Below, piece after piece: positions 14,597-25,379 of a stretch of DNA of 64,000 nt (the stretch's first letter is position 1; the number at the start of each line of letters is the position of its first letter). The notes beneath the pieces are model-generated. The model had not been told where the DNA came from. It saw only the letters and a list, made by a program, of their open reading frames with translations, and searched no databases. The translations under genes were made by a program, and so were the position numbers. The stretch is from Cichorium intybus (Eukaryota; Streptophyta; Magnoliopsida; Asterales; Asteraceae), in assembly GCA_023525715.1 (NCBI GenBank), contig CM042016.1, positions 77,793,382 through 77,857,381 of the forward strand. The letters run 5' to 3'.

Positions 14597-14684
<88 letters not shown>
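14597..14684. repeat. (TA)44 microsatellite
   Basis: An 88-bp TA tract. Confidence 0.97.
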
Positions 14685-14689
<5 letters not shown>

Positions 14690-14947
14690 TAAAATTGATT
14701 ATAGTACTATATTGGAGAAAAACAAATTCCAAAAAAAAACTTTTGGATCATTGTGTTTTTTTATAATAAAACAATGATCCACAAAATAAATTTTTTTTTG
14801 AATCATTACTGTTTTTCAATGATCCAATTTTTTTTTTCCAATTTTTTTTATAATGATGTAGTACGATTCTCGATTTTATGATTTGTATTTTTTTAATATT
14901 TTTTTCAAATTTTTAAGATGTCCTTACGAGTACTCACCGGAACGGGA

Positions 14948-14950
<3 letters not shown>
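14685..14950. repeat. Dispersed AT-rich repeat, copy 2
   Basis: Direct copy of 12043-12296. It contains a 10-bp inverted repeat, GGATCATTGT (14745-14754) and ACAATGATCC (14771-14780). It is bounded on both sides by TA tracts. Confidence 0.75.

Positions 14951-15044
<94 letters not shown>
14951..15044. repeat. (TA)43 plus CA run at LINE insertion site
   Basis: A TA tract to 15036, then CACACACA, then the poly-T that marks the LINE 3' end. The matching TA tract on the other side of the LINE is at 31575-31606, so the LINE inserted into a TA microsatellite. Confidence 0.9.
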
Positions 15045-16808
15045 TTTTTTTTTTTGAAAAGGCAACGTTCATTAAAACCAGGGGAGGACCAGCCAGAGAC
15101 TGGGACAACCCATAGAAAAACAATACAAGATAACTACATTTTGAAAGCTAGTTTAGGGGAGGACACCCACAAACTCCTATTAACATCAATTTTAGACGCT
15201 CTACTATCCAACCAAACAAAAGACTCTCGTTGGATATGGATGAACAACTCGTCCTCCTTTCTTTTTCTATCCAAGTAAGTGACCTCGTTTCTGTTATGCC
15301 AAAGAGAAGAGAAGGTGGCCGCACCAATAACGAATAAAGCTTTCTTTTCCAACGAACCCAAGCCTTCTTCTTCTAACCAGTCAAAGACATCATCAATGGA
15401 TTTTACAAGTTTTGCTTTGAGCTCCCACCAATTAACCAATTTGGACCAGATCTCTCTAGCGAAGGGGCATTCAAACATCACGTGAAACACAGTTTCTGCA
15501 TCAAATTTGCAAACATCGCAGATTGTTGATCCAACGTTAGATTGGATTCTCGTAAGGTTTTCCTTGACAACAATTATACCTCTGCATATTCTCCATATTA
15601 AGATGTTTGTTTTTTTCGGGATCGATTTTGACCATCTGCTTTTGCCAATCGATTGCTGAGACTTATCCATGATTTTTTGTTTCATCCAAGCCACCGAGAA
15701 ACAGTCCTTCGGACCTCTTGGGCAAATCCAAACATCTTCCTTTTCGATCAAATTAACAGAAGTAATCAGGGAAGATACCGAATCCAATTCCTCTTTGTCT
15801 CTACCTTCTCTAATAAATTCTCTCCTGAACCAACTAATCCCACCATTGCTGATCCGATCCTTCACAGATACGTTTTTAATAGGGTCAAAATTAAAAATTC
15901 TAGGGAACATGGAAGCAAGCGGCTTGTCCCCTATCCACCAGTCCTTCCAAAATCTCGTGTTATTGCCATTGCCAATACTGCTTTTCAAGAGCTGTCTCGG
16001 ATCAATAGAATCTTCCTTTAAGATATCCCACTGTTTCACAATACGTTTCCAAGTAGATCCAACTTTAATTTTAACTTTGTCTTCGAAAGGATCAATTTTG
16101 CCATGAATGTTATCGATAATTTGAACCCAAAGTGCCTGTTTTTCATTTTTGTATCTCCAAAACCATTTTGCTAGAAGAGCTTTATTCATATCTTTCATCA
16201 CACCAACTCCTAATCCACCTTTTGATTTGTCTTTTAACACATCATCCCATTTGACCCAAGGAATACATCTTTTTTCTTGTGTACTTCCCCAGAAAAAATT
16301 TCTCCTCAATTCTTCTAAAACTTTAACCACATTACTCGAAACCTTATACAAAGAAAACAAAAAATTACCAAGACTTCCAAGAATATTGCTTACGATAGTA
16401 TGCCTCCCCCCAAAAGAGAGAGTTTTAATTTTCTAACTGCTCAATTTCTTTTTGAATTTGTCCATCAGCGGCTTCCATGGTTCTTGTTTCTCATATTAAC
16501 GCCAATGGGCATTCCTAGAAACGTGGTGAGCATCTCGCTAGCTTTGCATCAAATGATCATCGCCATGTCTTTCACTTCATTTGAGTCGACTCATAAACCA
16601 AAAAGCATGCTCTTGTCAAGATTAACACCGAGACCTGCAGTCCTCTTGAAACAAACAAGGATTCGAACTAAGTTTAGCACACTCTCAATTGACCAATCTC
16701 CGAAAAATATGGAATCATCTGCAAAAAAAAAAAAGATGGGTTAACGAAATATTATTTTCTCCTATCTCTATTCCTTTGTAATTTCTGGACAAAGAAGCTT
16801 TGATTAAG
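15045..16808 (-). mobile_element. LINE (non-LTR retrotransposon), 3' part
   Basis: Read on the minus strand, it ends in poly-A (plus-strand T run 15045-15055). It is the downstream part of a 5'-truncated plant L1-like LINE. Copia 1 inserted at 16804-16808 (TTAAG) and separates it from the upstream part at 31044-31574. The two parts total about 2.3 kb, so the endonuclease and the first ORF are missing. Confidence 0.92.
15134..16745 (-). pseudogene. LINE reverse transcriptase, catalytic block to C terminus
   Basis: On the minus strand, the RT catalytic motif reads FADDSIFFGDW at about 16735-16703. A thumb region with at least two stops follows, then an open stretch of 408 codons (15134-16360). 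This ends with the zinc-binding RT-associated domain typical of plant LINEs (motifs WRICRGI, CDVC, FHVMFECPFAREIW). LINE RT primes on nicked target DNA and copies its own RNA. The stops and the split frame make this copy dead. Confidence 0.88.
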
Positions 16809-17318
16809 TGTTGAGATATTTTGTGATGAAGTGCTGATACATCCGAAGTCCTACCCACAAGAAACCCCGAAGTGAATAAACAAGAAGAAGACACCGAAGT
16901 CTAAAGACTCCGAAGTGCTATGCATAGAGGATCCGAAGACCTCACAGTCTTTCTTCTTGTCTTTTGTGTGCACGCGTATAGTACAATACGTGTTGCATGA
17001 ATCTCCTATCCTATTGGCTAGTACACTGTTAGGATATTCTCTGTAAAAAGTGTACTATTGGTATCACTGATTCAGTATAAATATCAGTGATACCATACCG
17101 TGTCAAATGAGTGATTACAAGTTTAGTTTACGTAAATTGTATATCTCCAAGATAGAAAACCCAACTGTAAAACCCAAGTTCTAATCAAATCATTCGGCAC
17201 TTGTTATTCATATCTTATTGTTCGATTAAACTCTGTTGCATTATCACTGTGTGATTGATTGTGTAATTGATCAAATATCTATATTAATTCATCTATTCTC
17301 TTATTTCAACACCCAACA
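16809..17318 (+). repeat. Copia 1 5' LTR
   Basis: Direct repeat of 30533-31043, TG...CA ended, 510 bp. The first 130 bp carry five CCGAAG motifs. The TATA box sits within an inverted repeat (annotated separately). A second inverted repeat, TAGTACACT (17019-17027) and AGTGTACTA (17049-17057), lies just upstream. Confidence 0.96.
17059..17095 (+). promoter_or_regulatory. LTR promoter: TATA box in the loop of a 13-bp inverted repeat
   Basis: TATAAATA at 17076-17083 lies essentially in the 11-nt loop between TGGTATCACTGAT (17059-17071) and ATCAGTGATACCA (17083-17095), a perfect inverted repeat. The 3' LTR keeps it perfectly at 30783-30819. The TATA box position, about 240 bp before the LTR end, suits a U3 promoter. 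Confidence 0.75.
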
Positions 17319-17320
17319 AG

Positions 17321-17332
17321 TGGTATCAGAGC
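17321..17332 (+). promoter_or_regulatory. Primer binding site of Copia 1
   Basis: TGGTATCAGAGC, complementary to initiator tRNA-Met, starts 2 nt after the LTR. Confidence 0.95.
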
Positions 17333-17478
17333 AGGTCAGCTCAAAAACCTGTTGATAGAGTTCGAATTCGTTTGCTTCAGCTCTAAATCTGAATCGATTC
17401 TCAGATTTAGTCTTCCGCAACTGTTGCAAATCTCTACCACCCATTTTTACTGAAAAGATCCTGTTGAAATACATCAAG

Positions 17479-20400
17479 ATGACTGATTCCACTACAACTT
17501 ATGCCAATATGCTTAACTATGCTAACCTCATCGGTTCAGCAATGAAGGCCCCTGTTCTAGTAACTTCTTACTATGATTATTGGGCTGGTCGAATGAAGGA
17601 TTACCTTATAGGACTGGAAAAAGATCTATGGAGGTCTGTAACTGAAGGTCCACACACAGACATTGCTTGTCGATTCGTTGTTCTTGACGGAGAAGAAGCT
17701 GTTGTTCTTAATGCTGTAGATATGAAAAAGCTTGAAAACGACGAGAGAGACATGCGCGAACTGAGAAGTGGCTTGGGTCCCGATGTTAGCCACCACATTG
17801 CTGATGCAAAATCTGCAAAAGAGATGTGGGACAATCTCGAACTTCGTTTCGGAGGAGATAAAATTCTTCATACTAGCAAAGTTCAAGAAATCCTTGCAGA
17901 CTTCGGGAACTTTAAGCAAGAAGAAAATGAGTCCTTAGAAGCCTTCTATGAACGTTTAAGCAACATGATTTACACACTCGATAAGTATGGGGAAACAAGA
18001 AGCCAACAAGAGATAAATATCAAATTTCTCTACAGTCTTCGCAAGGAATGGAGACCAATTATGCTCATAGTCAAATCCTATGAGAATATTGAGAAATACA
18101 AGCTGGCTGCCCTATACAATCTATTAAAATCACATGAACCCGATGTGGTAGGTCGAAGAAGTGAAATGGCTAGTTCTGGACCACTAGCTCTCGTGTCAAA
18201 AGAAGAGGAAGAATCAAGTGATGAAGACATTGCTGCCTACATGGTAGATGATAATGGAGATACTGTTGCTCTCTATGCCGCCAACAATCGAAGATTCAAG
18301 AAACCATTCTTCAAAAACAACTCTGGAAAGCCATTTGTGAAAAACTTTAACAAATCAAACTTCAACTCCAAGCCCAAACCTGAAATATACACTCCAAAGG
18401 AGGATAACTTGAAACTGTCAACCCCGAAGCCATCTGAAAAACCGACTTCGGAGTTATCCAAAGAGAAGTCCGAAGAGAAGAAAATCTCAGGTGATTCTGG
18501 TTATGATTGCAATTATTGTCATGGCAAGAATCATTTTGCAAAAGACTGCATGCTTCGGAAGCAAAACGAAAAGAAACCACAAGTAAAGGACGAAGCCTAT
18601 TACGCAAGAAAAATGGAGGAAGTTAGAGTAAGGACCAAAGACCTAGCCCTAATGGCTGCTGATGATCGTCAAGGATCATATCAAGTTTGGTCTTCGGACT
18701 CAGATGATGACGAAGTGAGAAAGCCATCTCATAGTGCTTTCATGGCCTATGATGTCGATAAGAGCTTTCTACAAGACACTTCGGAAAAGTTGAATGAAGA
18801 AAAACTGATGGAGATTGAAGCGACTGCGGGTCTTGGGTTTGTGACTTCGGAGGGACTGGAAATAACTGCTGCTGATACTCCGAATACTTGGTATGAAGAC
18901 TCTTCTGATGATGATGAGGAAGTGTGCTTGATGGCAAATGACAACCGTTTGACAATCCCAGAACAGGTATCAAAACTTCTTTCATCTTTTAAAATTCCTA
19001 CTTCTCAATCTGCTCCCATTATAAATGAAATAACTCGTGATTGTTCTGTCATGCATAAATTACTCATTGATGCCAAAAATAGGGAAATACTCAGTGAACA
19101 GGAGCTTCTAAGCTTAAGGGGGAGAGTAGAGAACCTGAAGCTAGCATTAGAGAAATCTAATCTTAGAATCTCCTTGTTAGAAGAAAATAGAGAAAAATTT
19201 TTAAACAATCATGATGTAATCTTAAGACAGAGAAACATATTTTATGAAACAGCCAAACGATTATATGCGCATATTACGAGAATTTATCATTCAGCTGATG
19301 TTTGTAATGTCCAGCATAGACAACTATTGCCTTTTATTGAGTTTAAATTAAAGGAAGTAGATAGTATATCTTATGAATGCGAATCTATAGTATCAGGCTC
19401 CGAAGTTACTAATCCATCATATAAACATGGCCTGATATCTGTGGAAAAACATCTAACTGCTGATAAATTGCTGAAAATATTGCCTCAAGAAATTCCAATC
19501 CTGAATAAGGCTGTACCTCAAATTGAAACAGAAGAAAAAGAAATTACCAATAACTTGTCTGAAAAGGATTCTGAAAGTGACTCGGACATGGAGGAGATTT
19601 ATTGTTCCTCTTTGATTTTGTTAAAGTCATCCTCCATATCCGAATCGACCTCCGAAGACATCTCACAAATGTCTTCGGTGGACAAAGGAAAAACAAAAAT
19701 GAATTGTGAATCAAAAATTCTTGAAACCAAAGAAACTTCAAATTTTAAACTTCAAATCACAGATGAATCTGTCTCTTACGATCAATATCTCAAGGATAAT
19801 TCAAAAACGCTAGTCCATTTGGCATGTATCTATCCTAAGTTTTCTTACTTCAAAAACTCAATTTTTGTAAAACCCGATGGATTATCCTTAATTGATAATG
19901 AATTGCAAAAACTTCTTGAAAAGGATAACTCCACAGTTACAAATGAAGGATTTTTCTCATCATCCAAAATGGTCGAGAATGAAATGAATGAGAAAATGGA
20001 AGTAAAAATAAATATAAGGAAACAAGAACTATACGGCCACAACGTATATAATCGTCTTTGTTTTGAAAAGGAGAAAGTACCCGAAAACATGTCACACTTA
20101 CTAAATCTCAAGAACGACGATCACATTTACATTAATCGAAACTACAAACAAATTCAGGTTGTGGAAAAACCCACAGTTCCGAAGATGGATGTATTGGAAT
20201 TAATGGAATCTTGTGAATGTGTCATTTTTTCACACAATCCTGAAAATGAAATTTCAAAATCAAAAGTTTCAACAAACAAAACTGCACTACAAGTTCTACA
20301 AAAGCCCAAATCAGCAGTGAAGATTTCAAAACCAACTAAAAAACCCACTGCTGAGAATTCGAAAACCAAGCAAACCCTAAATCTAGTGAAAAGAAAAACT

Positions 20401-21078
20401 CCTTTTAGAGACTCGAAACAAAATGAAGAAATTGCTTCCACTTCTGGTACAAAGCCTGTTTGCTCAAAAATCTCAGAAGTTAAAAGTCGAAATGAAAAAC
20501 CAACCTTTACACCAACGAAACCTAACTTTCCAAATCCTAAATTTCGAAAACCGACGAAGAAAACATTTTCAAAAGGAATTAATCTGATAGATACATTCCA
20601 CAAATGGCTGGACACCAATTTGGAAATATTCAAGGATAAGGATCTCTCATTAAATGACTTTAAATTGGCATACGAAGAGTATCTTTGTACCTCTACGATG
20701 TGTAGCTCAATTTCAACAAAGTCAAAAATGGAAATACCAAAACAAAGTTGGAAAAGAAATTATCTTAAAGAAAACTTAACTGCAAAAACAAAAACATCAA
20801 AATCTTCAAAATCCTCCAAATCAAAAATTTCCATTCAAAAATGGGTTCCGAAGTCTGTCACTCTGATAGTCACTTCGGACTCATCATTTTCAAATACAAA
20901 CTCTTCTGAATCCTGCTCAAACACTTCGGAATTATGCTCATCACATGAGGCTTCGGAGAATTTGATTAATTTAAATGCAAATGAAATTTCTGAAGAGGCC
21001 GTGGAAAAATGGATTCAAGAATCCTTTGCTTACCCTGAGGACCCAAGATTGATTGGGTACCAACTCCTTCTTGATTGA
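17479..21078 (+). CDS. Copia 1 gag with long coiled-coil extension
   Basis: I choose ATG at 17479 (MTDSTTTYANML); the frame is open slightly upstream but without an ATG. Residues 1-240 form the Copia capsid domain (motifs WAGRMKDYL and AKEMWDNLELRFGG). A zinc knuckle, CNYCHGKNHFAKDC, lies near residue 344. An acidic region follows, then a heptad-like segment (about residues 545-590), then a long Lys/Ser-rich tail. It ends in a single TGA at 21076-21078, with pol continuing in the same frame. At about 1200 residues it is much longer than a core gag. The part after CAG|GTAT at 18967 could be an intron in a spliced RNA (see findings). An intact long gag beside a broken pol is what I see; expression is inferred. 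Confidence 0.88.
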   Translation: MTDSTTTYANMLNYANLIGSAMKAPVLVTSYYDYWAGRMKDYLIGLEKDLWRSVTEGPHTDIACRFVVLDGEEAVVLNAVDMKKLENDERDMRELRSGLGPDVSHHIADAKSAKEMWDNLELRFGGDKILHTSKVQEILADFGNFKQEENESLEAFYERLSNMIYTLDKYGETRSQQEINIKFLYSLRKEWRPIMLIVKSYENIEKYKLAALYNLLKSHEPDVVGRRSEMASSGPLALVSKEEEESSDEDIAAYMVDDNGDTVALYAANNRRFKKPFFKNNSGKPFVKNFNKSNFNSKPKPEIYTPKEDNLKLSTPKPSEKPTSELSKEKSEEKKISGDSGYDCNYCHGKNHFAKDCMLRKQNEKKPQVKDEAYYARKMEEVRVRTKDLALMAADDRQGSYQVWSSDSDDDEVRKPSHSAFMAYDVDKSFLQDTSEKLNEEKLMEIEATAGLGFVTSEGLEITAADTPNTWYEDSSDDDEEVCLMANDNRLTIPEQVSKLLSSFKIPTSQSAPIINEITRDCSVMHKLLIDAKNREILSEQELLSLRGRVENLKLALEKSNLRISLLEENREKFLNNHDVILRQRNIFYETAKRLYAHITRIYHSADVCNVQHRQLLPFIEFKLKEVDSISYECESIVSGSEVTNPSYKHGLISVEKHLTADKLLKILPQEIPILNKAVPQIETEEKEITNNLSEKDSESDSDMEEIYCSSLILLKSSSISESTSEDISQMSSVDKGKTKMNCESKILETKETSNFKLQITDESVSYDQYLKDNSKTLVHLACIYPKFSYFKNSIFVKPDGLSLIDNELQKLLEKDNSTVTNEGFFSSSKMVENEMNEKMEVKINIRKQELYGHNVYNRLCFEKEKVPENMSHLLNLKNDDHIYINRNYKQIQVVEKPTVPKMDVLELMESCECVIFSHNPENEISKSKVSTNKTALQVLQKPKSAVKISKPTKKPTAENSKTKQTLNLVKRKTPFRDSKQNEEIASTSGTKPVCSKISEVKSRNEKPTFTPTKPNFPNPKFRKPTKKTFSKGINLIDTFHKWLDTNLEIFKDKDLSLNDFKLAYEEYLCTSTMCSSISTKSKMEIPKQSWKRNYLKENLTAKTKTSKSSKSSKSKISIQKWVPKSVTLIVTSDSSFSNTNSSESCSNTSELCSSHEASENLINLNANEISEEAVEKWIQESFAYPEDPRLIGYQLLLD

Positions 21079-21085
21079 TTGCAGG
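21064..21085 (+). promoter_or_regulatory. Gag-pol junction: stop codon plus 3' splice acceptor-like site
   Basis: CTCCTTCTTGATTGATTGCAG|G combines a pyrimidine-rich stretch, the gag stop TGA (21076-21078) and TTGCAG|G. A donor-like CAG|GTATC at 18964-18971 is in the same codon phase. Removing 18967-21084 (2118 nt, 706 codons) would fuse gag to pol in frame without the stop. UGA readthrough is the alternative. Confidence 0.5.
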
Positions 21086-24000
21086 TTATGTCTGATGAGC
21101 GGTATGATTCAAAACGGTACATGGATAGTGGCTGCTCAAGACATATGACTGGGAGGAAGGAATATCTCAGGGATTACAGGAATTTGGATGATGCTAGAAA
21201 TGTACGCTTTGGTAATAATGAAACATGTCCTATTCGGGGATATGGAAAAATAACAAATGGCCAATTCACTATCAACCGAGTGGCATTTGTTGAAGGATTA
21301 AAACATAATCTTGTGAGTATATCTCAATTGGTGGTTGGAACGGGAAACGCTGTAACTTTCAACAACCAAGGGAGTGTAATCACCAAAGAAGCAACAAACA
21401 AAGTCTTACTGAAATCAGAAAGGAAGGGATCTATGTTTCCCTTAAATCTAAAGCCAGTGACCGGTGGGCAATCTCTATGTCTTCTCTCCAAAGCCAACTC
21501 CGATGTCAGCTGGTTATGGCACCGAAGACTTGCCCATCTGAACTTCAAAGATTTGAACAAATTGGTGGCCATGGATTTGGTTCGAGGTATGCCAGCTCTC
21601 AAATTTAACAATGATTCCCTCTGCTCTGCATGTGAACATGGCAAGCAGACAAAACAAAGACATCCTACAGTGATCAACCCCAAAATCACCGAACCTCTTT
21701 CTGTTCTATACATAGATTTGTGTGGACCATCTGCAATAGAATCAATAGGAAAGAAGAAGTACATTTTGGTTATCGTTGATGACTATTCAAGGTTTACTTG
21801 GGTGTTGTTCCTACGTAACAAATCCGATGCAGCTGATGAAATCATCAACTTTATAAAGAAAATGGAATTGATGCTCAACAAGAAAGTCCGAACTGTGCAC
21901 AGTGACAACGGTTCGGAGTTCAAAAATCAAACCTTGGATGGATTCTTGAAAACAAAGGGGATTAACCACAATTTCTCAGCACCTTACACTCCTCAACAAA
22001 ATGGTGTTGTAGAAAGAAGAAATCGCTCCTTGTGTGAAGCTGCAAGAACAATGCTCAACTTTGCAAATTTGCCCATGTACTTCTGGGCCGAAGCAATTTC
22101 TACTGCATGCTTTACTCAAAACAGATCCTACATTCACAAAAGATTCCATATTACACCTTACGAAATACTCAACCGAAGAAAGCCAAATGTCAAATTCCTT
22201 CACATCTTTGGTTGTAGGTGTTTTATCTTAAACATGAAGGATCACTTAACCAAGTTCGATAACAAATCAAAAGAAGGCATCTTCCTTGGTTACTCTCAAG
22301 ACTCAAAAGCATACAGAGTCATGAACAAGAAAACTCGCAAAATCGAAGAAACCTTTAATCTAAGGTTTGATGACTACTACATCAAGAAGTCTCTGCATCC
22401 ATTTCCTATGTCTTCAATCTTTCCAAAGCCTGCTGTAGATGCTGTTCAAATCACAACATTCGACACAGACTTCTCACTTTTATTTGATCAACCAGTGAGA
22501 GCTGTGGACTCCGTAGTCAGAGCACCAGACAACCATGAGTCTGAACTCTCCAAGCTCACAGACAGACCCGATGACTCATCTACAAGCAGTATACAAAGAC
22601 CATCTTCTGTTGTGGAAGATTCATCTAACCACAGTATGGAAAATGCAAGTGTTGAGGGGGAGCCATCAAATCGAAGTGCCGAAAATTCAAGGACTAATGG
22701 TGAATCAATCAACAGTCCAGGAGGAACCAACACTCTTGTCTCTACTCCACAGTCAATCTCAAATATCATATCCATGTATCCAACTATCCAGGGGGAGCCA
22801 GAGATTGCGACTCCGAATTCTGCCACAACAATCGCTTCGGATAAAGCTACAACTTCCTCAACACCAACAAACGTCCAGGGGGAGCACATATCAAACTCAA
22901 CCTCACATATACACACACCACAAACCAAAACAAATTCGAATAATCACTTGCTAATGGGTGATTTTCCATCCACTTCGGGATATCCCTCAGACATTGAGGA
23001 CATCGATGCTGAAGGACCTCCTGATTTTGATCCAAACTATCCTCCTTTGGACAAATGGACGAAAAATCATCCTCCATCACTTGTCATCGGTGATGTTCGA
23101 GATAAAGTACTGACTCGTGCACAACTTCACCAAAAGCAATTCGATCTCAACAAAAATTCTGAGTTGTGCATATTCAATGTCTTTATCTCTACAGTAGAAC
23201 CTAAGAACGTCAAAGATGCATTTGATCACTCAGACTGGATTGAAGCAATGCAGTTGGAATTAGAAGAATTTGAAAGAAACAAAGTCTGGAGGCTAATTCC
23301 AAAACCTGCAAATGCCTCAATTGTCGGTCTCAAATGGGTGTACCATAACAAACTAGACACCGAAGGCAACGTAGTTCGGAACAAAGCTAGGTTGGTTGTC
23401 AAGGGTTACTGTCAACAGGAGGGGATCGATTATGAAGAAACTTTTGCTCCTGTTGCCAGACTCGAATCAGTTCGGATATTTTTAGCTTATGCTACACACA
23501 AAAATTTTGATGTCTATCAAATGGATGTTAAATGTGCTTTTCTGAATGGTGATCTCGAGGAAACCGTTTTTGTTGAACAATGACCTGGTTTTGAAAGTAA
23601 AACTCATCCGAATTATTGTTATGTGCTAGACAAAGCAGTCTATGGTTTAAAACAAGCTCCAAGAGCTTGGTATGAAACCTTGACTAAATTCTTAAAAGAA
23701 TCAAACTTTAAACAAGGATTAGTGGACCTAACACTTTTTAGAAAGAAAGTTGGATCTCACTTGATGTTAGTCCAAATTTATGTTGATGACATAATCTTTG
23801 GATCTACTGACCCCAATTTGTCAAAAGACTTTGAAAAACTGATGAAAAGCAAATTTCAAATGAGTATGATGGAAAAAATAAACTTTTTTCTTGGTTTACA
23901 AATCAAACAATCTAAGGAGGGGATATTCATCAATCAACAAAAATATACGAAGAGTCTGCTTGAACGCTTCGGAATGACTAACTGCTCCAAAGCAAAAGTT

Positions 24001-24732
24001 CCTTTGCCTGCAGGTACAAGGTTAAATCCATCCTTGGACAAACCAAAGACCGACATACAGCAATACCGAAGCATGATTGGATCATTGCTCTATCTTACAG
24101 CCAGTCGTCCTGACATCATGTTTGTAGTCTGCAATTGTGCAAGGTATCAGGCTGATCCAAGGGAACCTCACTTGGCTGCTGTTAAGATAATATTCCGATA
24201 TCTTCATGGAACTACTGCTTATGGTATGTGGTGTCCAGCAAACTCTGGTTTCTATATTCAAGCATATTCAGACTCTGATCTTGGTGGATGCTATATTGAT
24301 CGCAAGAGCACTTCAGGAGGTTGTCAATTCTTAGATGGAAAACTTATCAGCTGGCAATCCAAGAAACAAACTTGTGTCTCTATCTCCACTGCAGAGGCTG
24401 AATATGTAGCAGCTGCAGCGTGTACTTCGCAGATCATTTGGATTCAGAGTCAATTGAAAGACTATGCCATTAATATGAGAAAAATTCCTTTGTTCTGTGA
24501 CTCTCAAAGTGCAATTCGTATATGCCACAATCCAGTTCAACATTCCAAGACGAAGCATATAGCTCTTCGCTATCACTTCATCAAAAGTCATGTTGAGGAG
24601 GGGAATATTGAGGTGCACTTTGTTCACACTACAGAACAATTGGCAGATATCTTCACAAAGGCTCTAAATGAAGAAGCATTCACAAGAATCGTTCGAGGAC
24701 TTGGAATGATAGATGGATCAACTCTTCAATAA
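21085..24732 (+). pseudogene. Copia 1 pol: protease, integrase, RT, RNase H (one stop)
   Basis: The protease site is MDSGCSRHMTG (about 21121). Integrase has the HHCC zinc site (WHRRLAHLNF to CSACEHGK, 21517-21645), the D in YIDLCGPS, SDNGSEF at about 21901 and the E in NGVVERRNR. A Ser/Thr-rich linker with three GGGGGAGC tracts leads to RT, whose catalytic block YVDDIIFGS is at 23779. RNase H follows (YSDSDLGG, about 24262, and STAEAEYVA). TGA at 23581-23583, between VEQ and PGF at the start of the RT palm, is the only stop and fits CGA to TGA. Everything else is open, so loss of function is recent. Confidence 0.92.
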
Positions 24733-25379
24733 ATTTCAGATTTGTTCACTCTTACTCTGTTCTGAAAATTCACAAAAATAATAAACTCCGTAGTCCCCCG
24801 AAGTCAATTTTGACTTCGGAGCTCATCGGAGAACTTGCTACCTTGAAAATTTACAAAAATAAACTCCGCAGTCCCCCGAAGTCAATTTTGGCTTCGGAGG
24901 TCATCGGAGAAGAACAAGCAAAAACACCTGCTACTTCACCGCAGTATTCCGAAGTGAAATATCACTTCGAAGGTCTGCGGAACAAACTTTTCTTGAGGTG
25001 CACTTTGTTCACACTACAGAACAATTGGCAGATATCTTCACAAAGGCTCTAAATGAAGAAGCTTTCACAAGAATCGTTCGAGGACTTGGAATGATAGATG
25101 GATCAACTCTTCAATAAATTTCAGATTTGTTCACTCTTACTCTGTTCTGAAAATTCACAAAAATAATAAACTCCGCAGTCCCCGAAGTCAATTTTGACTT
25201 CGGAGCTCATCGGAGAACTTGCTACCTTGAAAATTTACAAAAATAAACTCCGCAGTCCCCCGAAGTCAATTTTGGCTTCGGAGGTCATCGGAGAAGAACA
25301 AGCAAAAACACCTGCTACTTCACCGCAGTATTCCGAAGTGAAATATCACTTCGGAGGTCTGCGGAACAAACTTTTCTTC
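24610..25379 (+). repeat. 385-bp tandem duplication across the pol 3' end
   Basis: 24610-24994 and 24995-25379 are near-identical. The unit includes the last 40 codons of RNase H, its stop and about 260 bp of 3' sequence rich in CCGAAG/CTTCGG. The first copy serves pol; the second is a non-coding duplicate. Each unit itself holds two diverged copies of a sequence around CCCCGAAGTCAATTTTG. Confidence 0.92.

Noticed and set aside
15134..16360. 408-codon minus-strand frame as a host gene
   Set aside because: Motifs are those of the LINE RT C terminus and its zinc-binding domain, and it continues at 31210-31491 beyond Copia 1.
17464..17478. Earlier non-ATG start for Copia 1 gag
   Set aside because: The frame is open to TTG at 17464, but the first ATG is 17479 and its product begins like other Copia gag proteins.
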